Below, piece by piece: positions 24,517 through 31,336 of a stretch of DNA of 34,455 nt (position 1 is the first letter of the stretch; each line of letters starts with the position of its first letter). Under the pieces are notes generated by a model, which searched no databases, was not told the origin of the DNA, and worked only from the letters and a program-made list of their open reading frames with translations. Origin of the DNA: an uncultured Clostridium sp. (GTDB lineage: Bacteria; Bacillota; Clostridia; Clostridiales; Clostridiaceae); contig NZ_CAKVJA010000027.1 in the NCBI RefSeq assembly GCF_934754925.1, positions 1 through 34,455 of the forward strand, written 5' to 3'. The position numbers and the translations under genes were made by a program.

Positions 24517-25365
24517 ATGTTTGAATATGGTTTGTGCACAGAAAATTATAATCCAGAGTTATTATTTGCATTTCAAGGAGTAGTTGATGGGACAAAAAAA
24601 GAATACGATTTTAAGTATCATTGTCATGATTTTTTAGAGTTATCTATAGTGACATCTGGAAAAGTTGAATATTATATTGATGGAAATGAGTATATTTTAA
24701 ACAAGGGAGATCTATTATTATCTAATCCAGGATTGTATCATATGGAAATACCAAATGAAACATCTAAATACACTCAATTACATATAGGAATTAATAATTT
24801 TAAATTAAGTGATATAAGAGAGAATTATATAGATAATAAAGGATTAGGACCTATATTAAAAATTAAAAATTATGGAAATGAATTTTTTAAGTGCTGTGAT
24901 GAAATTATTAAAGAAGAAAAACTAAAGAGAATGGGATATCCGCTAGTCCTTAAGTCTTTAGTAATGAAGCTATTAATAATAATTTGTAGAGAGCTTGAAG
25001 GTGAAAATGAGGTAATAGAGGAGAATATATATAATTGTTCTTTAGAATCAAATGAAAAGCAAAATATAGTAAAATCAATAATTACGTATATGAATGATAA
25101 TTATATGAATGATATTTCTTTGGACAAGATATCTAAGAATATGTACTTAAGCCCTGTATATATATCAAAGATATTTAAAGAAGAAATAGGGGATTCACCA
25201 ATAAATTATTTAATAAAAATAAGATTATCAAAAGCAGAAGAATTATTAAAAGATAATACATTGCCAGTTAAAGTAGTAGCAAAAAGGGTTGGATACAATG
25301 ATGCATATCATTTTAGTAAATTGTTCAAAAAATACTATGGAATTGCACCATCATCCTTTAGATAA
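24517..25365 (+). CDS. AraC family transcriptional regulator
   Basis: A 282-residue protein: an N-terminal cupin-type sensor domain (YHCHDFLELSIVTSG; GDLLLSNPGLYHME, about residues 25-95) and a C-terminal AraC double helix-turn-helix domain (about 185-282) with LDKISKNMYLSPVYISKIFKEE and the family signature around VGYNDAYHFSKLFKKYYGIAPSSFR. It probably binds a small molecule and acts on nearby promoters. The divergent ABC exporter operon is the natural target, although AraC proteins with cupin domains commonly sense sugars. The start has AAGGAG. Its stop lies 6 bp before intergenic element copy C. Confidence 0.9.
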   Translation: MFEYGLCTENYNPELLFAFQGVVDGTKKEYDFKYHCHDFLELSIVTSGKVEYYIDGNEYILNKGDLLLSNPGLYHMEIPNETSKYTQLHIGINNFKLSDIRENYIDNKGLGPILKIKNYGNEFFKCCDEIIKEEKLKRMGYPLVLKSLVMKLLIIICRELEGENEVIEENIYNCSLESNEKQNIVKSIITYMNDNYMNDISLDKISKNMYLSPVYISKIFKEEIGDSPINYLIKIRLSKAEELLKDNTLPVKVVAKRVGYNDAYHFSKLFKKYYGIAPSSFR

Positions 25366-25370
25366 ATTGA

Positions 25371-25728
25371 AATAAATTGCGAACTACAGTGAGAATGAAA
25401 AATGGAATATTACTTTTCCGGTAAGCGGTGAAATTTTCGCTTTGAATTTATATAATTGATTCCGTAAAATTTGCTAAAGTTTTTAAACTTGCTAAAGCTT
25501 CAAACAGTAAAAACTTCTTAACACAAATTTTACTACATCAATTATTAAATTCTAAAGCTTAATTTCAATGCTTCCCTCCAAATTAATATTTCATTTTTTC
25601 TCTTCACTGTTTTTCTTAATTCTCCGACTTATAGTTAATGATTCCTGCTACAAATTTGTATGACAAGTCGTTAACTCTAGGGGGATTAAGCTTAAATTGC
25701 AGACTTAAGCTTTAGTTCGCAATTTATT
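25371..25728 (+). repeat. Dispersed structured intergenic element, copy C, with 16-bp terminal inverted repeats
   Basis: This is the best-delimited copy, 358 bp. AATAAATTGCGAACTA (25371-25386) is the exact reverse complement of TAGTTCGCAATTTATT (25713-25728). Hairpin I spans about 25393-25600: GAATTTATATAATTGATTCC-containing arm 25444-25473 pairs with 25524-25552, apex AAGTTTTTA (25477-25485) with TAAAAACTT (25508-25516). Hairpin II (about 25633-25674) pairs GTTAATGATT with AAGTCGTTAAC around a TACAAATTTGTA centre. A small hairpin AAGCTTAA/TTAAGCTT follows. It lacks the long hairpin III of copy B. It lies between the AraC (+) and PlsY-like (-) genes; the latter's TAA stop overlaps the right terminal repeat. 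No coding frame. Confidence 0.88.
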
Positions 25729-26368
25729 AATATTGAGGGTAATTGTATAATGTTTTTTTGAAGTATTTATTAAATAATGAAATAGTTATATCTTCTTCAT
25801 TTCTATTAATTTTATGTTTATGAATTAAAATCATAGAAATTATTAAGACTATTATTTTTATATGGATATTATGGTTATAAGTTATAACTAAAATATCTAA
25901 AAATAATGAACTAACTAACATAACACTTGAGTTTGGCTCTATAACTAAGATAAATTTAAAAAATATTAAAATAAGTGCAAATCCTAAAGCCACATTACTT
26001 ATAGGATAAAGTGCCAAAAAAGTACCGAAGGTTGAAGCGATTGCTTTTCCACCATGGAAATTTAAAAATGGAGAGTACGCGTGGCCAAGAATTGGAGCTA
26101 CAGAAATAAAAATTAGAGCTATGTTATTTACATGAAAATATTTAATTGAAATAAAAACTGGTATAAAAGCTTTAAATAAGTCTAATGCTATGCATAATAA
26201 ACCAAGAAAAACTCCACAATATTTAATGACATTTCCTGAACCAGGGTTTTTATCATCAGAAACATTTGTAATATCGATTCCTTTTAATAGTTTTGGAATA
26301 ATATATGAATACATAACAGATCCAGATAAAAATGAAATAATTATTAATAAAATATCAATAATAAACAA
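25727..26368 (-). CDS. PlsY-like glycerol-3-phosphate acyltransferase
   Basis: This 213-residue integral membrane protein matches PlsY, which transfers acyl groups from acyl phosphate to glycerol 3-phosphate in phospholipid synthesis. Motif 1 is SGSVMYSYIIPKL near the N terminus, the phosphate loop is NPGSGNVIKY (PlsY normally GSGNxGATN), and motif 3 is GHAYSPFLNFHGGKAIAS. The changed second motif suggests a paralogue rather than the main housekeeping enzyme. The start is TTG at 26368, 8 nt from AGGAGG, with no ATG alternative near. It begins 12 bp after the glycosyltransferase gene in the same operon, hinting at a shared role in membrane glycolipid or phospholipid supply. Confidence 0.8.
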   Translation of the reverse strand: MFIIDILLIIISFLSGSVMYSYIIPKLLKGIDITNVSDDKNPGSGNVIKYCGVFLGLLCIALDLFKAFIPVFISIKYFHVNNIALIFISVAPILGHAYSPFLNFHGGKAIASTFGTFLALYPISNVALGFALILIFFKFILVIEPNSSVMLVSSLFLDILVITYNHNIHIKIIVLIISMILIHKHKINRNEEDITISLFNKYFKKTLYNYPQY

Positions 26369-26380
26369 AACTGAATCCTC

Positions 26381-27489
26381 CTATTTATTTAATTTCTCTA
26401 TTAAGAACATAGCAATATCATCTGCTGCATTAGGATTAACATTTTCCTTTTGAGCTGAAATTATTTCATTTGATATTTTTATATCATCAAGTAATGAATT
26501 ACATATAGTAATTGTTTCATCAATAGAATTAGATGGTAAAGCCATTTTATGTATGTTGAAAAACTCGCAATTGGCAGATTCAACACCGGGAATTGGATTT
26601 ATCATTATCATAGGCAAATTTTCTACCATTGCTTCAGTAGATGTTAGTCCGCCTGGTTTAGTAATTAAAATATCACTAACATTCATTAACTTATCAATAG
26701 AATCACTAAAGGATAATAAATTAACATTTTTACTTAAATCTTCTCTTTTTAACTTTTCAAATAAATCATTGTTATGACCACAAATAACTGTAAATTCAAC
26801 ATTTAGTAATTTATTAGATAATTCTAAAGTAGTTTCAAGAAGATTACCGGCACCCATACTTCCACCCATGATTAAAATATGCTTCATATTAGGATTAAGA
26901 TTTAATTCTTTTTTTAATTCAGATTTTGTATAGTTACACTTAAATTTAGAATGAACAGGTAATCCAAAAGATAAAATTTTATTTTTATCCAAACCTTTCT
27001 TAACAAATTCAGTAATTAAGTCTTTATGAGGAATAAAATAATAATTTAAGCATGTTTCTTCCCAAAATGGGGCACAGGTATAGTCTGTAATTATAGCAGC
27101 AGTTATAGCAGTAAAATTATATTTTTTTGAAGATAAGAAATGGTTTGAGCGCAAAATATATGTGTACAAATTATTAAATCCGGTTTTTCTTTTTTTATTA
27201 TGTTATATATATTTTTAGAATAAAGAGTGTTTAAAATATATATTATAGATTTAATTTTAGGATTACTAATTTTTTCACCAGCTCTATAAAGTAAGCCAAA
27301 GAATTTTGGGCTCTTTTTTACTGTTTTAACATAAATATTTTCTACTTTTTTAGAAGTAGATTTACCGGCAAATGCTAAAGTATCTATTTCTACAGTATCA
27401 ACATTAAACTTTTTTAGAGCATCACAAATAGATTTTCCAGCCGATACATGACCAGCCCCAGTGTTTGTATATAAAATAAGAGCTTTCAT
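26381..27489 (-). pseudogene. MGDG synthase-type glycosyltransferase, frameshifted at a homopolymer
   Basis: Two overlapping frames together make one GT28/MGDG-synthase-like enzyme of about 369 residues. The first (27489 to 27103) holds NTGAGHVSAGKSICDAL and runs to CAQTISYLQK. The second (open from 27169 to 26381) continues with KKYNFTAITAAIITDYTCAPFWEE, GGSMGAGNL, KPGGLTSTEAM and PIPGVESANCEFF. The join falls on a run of seven A on the coding strand (27122-27128); one more A would restore one frame. Relatives transfer sugar to diacylglycerol to make glycolipid anchors. The ATG at 27489 follows AAGGATGG. The break may be a true mutation, slippage-based switching or a sequencing error; no other damage is seen. 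Confidence 0.85.
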
Positions 27490-27621
27490 AAAACACCATC
27501 CTTTAAAATATAAATTCATTAGTTAATAAGTAAGATTTATATATACTTTATATTTAATATTATCATAAATTATATTTTACCATAAAAATAGTTTCTGATA
27601 ATACCTAACTATATACCATAG

Positions 27622-27649
27622 TTGTTTTTATGAAAATTATGGATATAAT
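27622..27649 (+). promoter_or_regulatory. Possible promoter of the BceRS-like operon
   Basis: TTGTTT (27622-27627), a 16-bp spacer and a perfect TATAAT (27644-27649) lie 23 bp before the response regulator gene. An inverted repeat AACTAT/ATAGTT (about 27607-27623) abuts the -35 and could be a regulator site. Confidence 0.45.
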
Positions 27650-27672
27650 AGAATAAAGAAAGGATAGATAAA

Positions 27673-28344
27673 ATGAATAAAAAGATTTTTATTATAGAAG
27701 ACGAAGAAAAAATAAGATTAGAGTTAAGCACATTTTTAAATAGATATGGATATGAAACTAGTTATTCTGATGATTTTGAAAATATAGTAGAAATTGCCTT
27801 AAAAGAAAAACCACATATTATTTTACTAGATATAAATTTGCCATATTATGATGGTTATTATATATGCAGAGAAATAAGAAAGGCTTCTAATGTTCCCATA
27901 ATAGTTGTAACAAGTAGAAATAGTGAAATAGATGAACTTATGAGTATGAATTTAGGTGCAGATGATTTTATTACTAAGCCTTATAATACTCAAATTCTTT
28001 TAGCTAGAATTTCATCAATAATAAGAAGAGCATATCAAAATGTAGAATCAGAAGTTTTTGAATTTAGAAGATTAAAATATAATATGTCTACTAGTGAGAT
28101 GGAGTTTGATGATAAAAAAATAGAGTTGACTAAAAATGAAAGTAGAATTTTAGCAACGTTAATTAGAAATAAAGAAAAGATTGTATCAAGAAATGAGTTA
28201 ATGAAGGCATTATGGCAAAGTGATGAATTTGTTGATGACAATACCTTAACTGTTAATATTAATAGATTAAGAAAAAAGCTAGAGGAAATTGGAGCAAAGG
28301 ATTATCTTCAAACTAAGAGAGGACAGGGATATATTTTAATATGA
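27673..28344 (+). CDS. OmpR-family response regulator, BceR type
   Basis: A 223-residue protein: receiver domain with EDEE (10-13), phospho-acceptor D53 in LLDINLPYYDG, the conserved Thr/Ser region (VVTSRNS) and the Lys of ITKPYN, then a winged-helix DNA-binding domain (about 125-223) with LTKNESRILATLIRNKEKIVSR-type helices and DDNTLTVNINRLRKKLE. The partner kinase gene overlaps its stop by 4 bp (ATGA). BceRS systems respond to cell-wall-active peptides and induce BceAB-type transporters; such a transporter lies at 30566-33299. Confidence 0.93.
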   Translation: MNKKIFIIEDEEKIRLELSTFLNRYGYETSYSDDFENIVEIALKEKPHIILLDINLPYYDGYYICREIRKASNVPIIVVTSRNSEIDELMSMNLGADDFITKPYNTQILLARISSIIRRAYQNVESEVFEFRRLKYNMSTSEMEFDDKKIELTKNESRILATLIRNKEKIVSRNELMKALWQSDEFVDDNTLTVNINRLRKKLEEIGAKDYLQTKRGQGYILI

Positions 28345-29351
28345 GCTTTATAGAATACTTTAAAGAAAAGGCTATATTTATAATGATAAATATATTAGTA
28401 TTAATCATTACAGGTTATCTATTAAATGGACTAGGTCTATCTTCATATGGAATAATTTTAATATGTATATTAAATTTTTTATCAGCAATAGCTTTTTTTA
28501 TTTATGATTATTTTAATAAAAATAAATATTATAAAATTTTATTAGATAGAATAAATTCATTAGATAAAAAGTATTTTATTGCTGATGTTACTGAAGAAAG
28601 TGAGTTTATAGAAGGTAAGATTTTATATGAAATTATAGAACAAGCAACAAAATCAATGAAGGATGATATTAGTGAAGCTATAAGAAATAGTAAAGATTAT
28701 AAGGAGTATATTGAACTTTGGGTTCATGAAATAAAAACTCCTATAGCAACTTGTAAGTTACTTATAGAAAATAATGAAAATGAAGTTACTAATAGTATTA
28801 ATGAGGAGATAACAAAGGTTGAAGATTATATAGAACAGGTTTTATTTTATGCTAGAAGCAGTAATATAGAAAAGGATTATATAATTAAGGAGGTTAAATT
28901 AAATCAATGCATTAATTCTGTTATAAGAAAAAATGCTAACGTTTTAATAGAAAAACAAATTAAGGTTGATATAAAAGATATTGATAAAATAGTTTATTGT
29001 GATAGTAAGTGGATTGAATTTATTCTAGGACAAATTATAAGTAATAGTATTAAATACATGGATAAAAAGGAAAGTATTTTAAAAATATGTAGTAAAACTA
29101 TAGGAAATGATATTCTTTTAAAAATTTGTGATAATGGAATTGGAATGGATGAAAAATGTGTAGTTAAAGCCTTTGAAAAGGGATATACAGGTGAAAATGG
29201 AAGAAGGTTTGGAAAGTCAACTGGTATTGGATTATATTTATGTAAAAATCTTTGTGAAAAATTAGGACTAGGAATAAATATAAAATCAAAAGAAAAGTAT
29301 GGTACAGAAGTTTCTATATTATTTCCTATAAATGATATGATGAAATTTTAA
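28341..29351 (+). CDS. Intramembrane-sensing histidine kinase, BceS type
   Basis: A 336-residue kinase with two N-terminal membrane helices (about 12-30 and 35-57) joined by only a few outside residues, the mark of intramembrane-sensing BceS-like kinases that lack a sensor domain and read the state of their ABC transporter. The H-box is LWVHEIKTPIA with H129, followed by a HATPase domain with N (SNSIKYM), G1 (DNGIGMD), F and G2 (GKSTGIGLYL) boxes. It is translationally coupled to the response regulator. A GNAT gene follows 21 bp later. Confidence 0.93.
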   Translation: MSFIEYFKEKAIFIMINILVLIITGYLLNGLGLSSYGIILICILNFLSAIAFFIYDYFNKNKYYKILLDRINSLDKKYFIADVTEESEFIEGKILYEIIEQATKSMKDDISEAIRNSKDYKEYIELWVHEIKTPIATCKLLIENNENEVTNSINEEITKVEDYIEQVLFYARSSNIEKDYIIKEVKLNQCINSVIRKNANVLIEKQIKVDIKDIDKIVYCDSKWIEFILGQIISNSIKYMDKKESILKICSKTIGNDILLKICDNGIGMDEKCVVKAFEKGYTGENGRRFGKSTGIGLYLCKNLCEKLGLGINIKSKEKYGTEVSILFPINDMMKF

Positions 29352-29372
29352 TATTAAAGGGGGAAGAGGTTT

Positions 29373-29918
29373 ATGAAAATTATTGAAACAAAAAGATTGA
29401 TATTAAGAAAATGGTGCAAAGATGATTATTTAGATATGTATGACTATGCTAGTGATGATAGAGTAGGGCCTAATGCAGGATGGCCTGTACATAAATCTAT
29501 AGAAGATAGTAAAGCAATAGTTGATATGTTTATAACTGGAGATGAGGAGTATGCAGTAGTTCTAAAAAAAGAAAATAAAGTAATTGGTGGAGTTGGATTA
29601 CATTATAAGAAAATTGATAAAGATATGCAAGGAAATAATGTAAGAGAAATTGGATATGTTTTAAATCCTAAATATTGGGGCAATGAGTATATTCCAGAAG
29701 CTGTTAAAGAGTTAATAAAATTTTGCTTTGAAGAATTAAATTTAGATTTAGTGTGGTGTGGTCATTTTGACTTTAATTCTAAATCTAGAAGAGTAATTGA
29801 AAAATGTGGATTTAATTTTAAATTTGAAAAGAATAGAGAACTACCATTATTAAATAATAAGAAAGTTAATGAACTATACTACAATATTTCAAGGGAAGAA
29901 TATTTTAAAAAAGCATAA
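29373..29918 (+). CDS. GNAT family N-acetyltransferase, RimJ/RimL-like
   Basis: A 181-residue single-domain acetyltransferase: the N-terminal IIETKRLILRKWCKDD signature of the RimJ/RimL group, the beta4 region VREIGYVLNPKYWGNEYIPEAV with the acetyl-CoA pyrophosphate loop (YWGNEYxxEA), and the C-terminal NSKSRRVIEKCGF. Substrates of this group range from ribosomal protein N termini to small amines; none can be inferred. It follows the kinase gene by 21 bp with AAAGGGGGAAGAGG and probably shares its transcript. A bidirectional terminator separates it from the convergent DUF2871 gene. Confidence 0.88.
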   Translation: MKIIETKRLILRKWCKDDYLDMYDYASDDRVGPNAGWPVHKSIEDSKAIVDMFITGDEEYAVVLKKENKVIGGVGLHYKKIDKDMQGNNVREIGYVLNPKYWGNEYIPEAVKELIKFCFEELNLDLVWCGHFDFNSKSRRVIEKCGFNFKFEKNRELPLLNNKKVNELYYNISREEYFKKA

Positions 29919-29926
29919 GGATTAAG

Positions 29927-29980
29927 GAGTAATTAACCCATAACAAATAATTATTAGTTGTTATGGGTTAACTCTTTTTT
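29927..29980. terminator. Bidirectional terminator between the GNAT and DUF2871 genes
   Basis: A long stem of about 20 bp with small bulges (left arm 29927-29950, right arm 29951-29974, core TTAACCCATAACAA/TTGTTATGGGTTAA) is followed by T6 and sits in a 66-bp convergent gap. Confidence 0.85.
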
Positions 29981-29984
29981 AAAA

Positions 29985-30386
29985 TTATTTAGTAAAAATT
30001 GATTTTTTTAATATTATCATAAACCAAATAAGAGATATGCCCAAGATAGCATGTGCAGTTCCTGCAATATGGGGAAGACCTATAAAATCTTTATTTAGTA
30101 CTTCTAATATTCCACGTACAACTAAAGTAGAAATTAAAGATAGTAGACCAATGTTATAAGTTATAAGCCAACCAATAAAGTATTTAATATTTGAAATATT
30201 AAATACTTTTTCTAAAACAATTAGAATTAGGAAGAAAATAAATCCTAAAACTAAAGTATGTGTATGAGCTGCACTTAATGTTGTAATGCCAGTAAAAGCA
30301 TTAAATTTAGTGAATTCTCTAAAAAATATACCTAATGCTAGTCCTAAAATTAGATAGAAAAATGATAAGTTAAATAGTTTTTTCAT
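29985..30386 (-). CDS. DUF2871 family membrane protein
   Basis: From this start, 133 residues with four predicted membrane helices. The SAAHTHTLVLGF segment (His residues in helix 2) and GLPHIAGTAHAILGISL are typical of DUF2871, whose function is unknown; the paired histidines invite a haem or metal role but this is not shown. The minus-strand ATG at 30386 lies about 9 nt from AGAGG, and the in-frame GTG at 30395 overlaps that site. It is the only gene on this strand between BceRS and BceAB, and diverges from the bceA-like gene. Confidence 0.8.
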   Translation of the reverse strand: MKKLFNLSFFYLILGLALGIFFREFTKFNAFTGITTLSAAHTHTLVLGFIFFLILIVLEKVFNISNIKYFIGWLITYNIGLLSLISTLVVRGILEVLNKDFIGLPHIAGTAHAILGISLIWFMIILKKSIFTK

Positions 30387-30565
30387 ATATTTCACCTCTT
30401 AATAGAAAATTATTATCCTTTAATAATAATTATACAATTAATATAACAAAAATGTAAGGTTTCTGTTATATAGTTCTATGGATAGAGAGTTGTTGTAAAT
30501 GTAGAATTAAGATATAGCAAGGATATATTGATAGATAAAAGATAAATTAAAATTTGGAGGTAAGT

Positions 30566-31336
30566 ATGAAAAGTGAAGTTTTAAAGGTAAGTAATATAGA
30601 AAAATATTATGGAAGTAAGAATAATATAACAAAAGCAATTAATAATATTAGTTTTACAGTGGAAGAGGGAGAATTCATTGGAGTAATGGGAGCTTCAGGT
30701 AGTGGAAAAACTACATTATTAAATTGTATTTCAACAATAGATAGAGTAAGTAGTGGACATATTTATATAAGGAATAACGATATTACAAAATTAAATTCTA
30801 AAAAAATCGCAAAGTTTAGAAGAGAAGAGCTTGGATTTATATTTCAAGATTTTAATCTTCTAGATACATTAACATGTTATGAAAATATTGCATTGGCATT
30901 AACTATCTCAAGAGTTAACCATAAGGAGATCGATACACGAGTTAAAGATGTAGCAAATAAATTAGGCATAGAGGAAATATTAAATAAATATCCTTATGAA
31001 GTATCAGGAGGACAAAAGCAAAGAGTAGCTTGTGCTAGAGCAATAATAACAAAGCCATCATTAGTATTAGCAGATGAACCAACAGGTGCTTTAGACTCTA
31101 AATCTGCTAAAATGCTTCTAGAAAGCTTAGAACATTTAAATACAGAAATTAATGCAACTATTATGATGGTAACTCATGATGCATTTACAGCTAGTTATGC
31201 AAGTAGAATTTTATTTATAAAGGATGGAAAGATTTTTAATGAGTTAGTTAGAGGAAATGACAGTAGAAAGGATTTCTTTAATAAGATAATTGAGGTTGTT
31301 ACTCTTCTTGGAGGTGACCAAAGAGATGTATTTTAA
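30566..31336 (+). CDS. ABC transporter ATPase, BceA type
   Basis: A 256-residue MacB/BceA-like ATPase: Walker A GASGSGKT, Q-loop FIFQDFNLL, signature VSGGQKQRVACARA, Walker B LVLADEPTGALD and H-loop MVTHD. With the overlapping permease gene it forms a BceAB-type transporter giving resistance to bacitracin-like and other lipid-II-cycle peptides. The ATG at 30566 is 5-6 nt from GGAGG. Its stop overlaps the permease start by 11 bp. It is separated from the BceRS genes by a GNAT gene and the inverted DUF2871 gene, so it has its own promoter region (30387-30565), where I found no clear -35/-10 pair. Confidence 0.93.
   Translation: MKSEVLKVSNIEKYYGSKNNITKAINNISFTVEEGEFIGVMGASGSGKTTLLNCISTIDRVSSGHIYIRNNDITKLNSKKIAKFRREELGFIFQDFNLLDTLTCYENIALALTISRVNHKEIDTRVKDVANKLGIEEILNKYPYEVSGGQKQRVACARAIITKPSLVLADEPTGALDSKSAKMLLESLEHLNTEINATIMMVTHDAFTASYASRILFIKDGKIFNELVRGNDSRKDFFNKIIEVVTLLGGDQRDVF

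Noticed and set aside
26381..27519. Two separate, overlapping glycosyltransferase genes
   Set aside because: Each frame holds only half of one MGDG-synthase-like enzyme, and the second has no credible start before its conserved region. They join at an A7 tract, so one frameshifted gene explains both.
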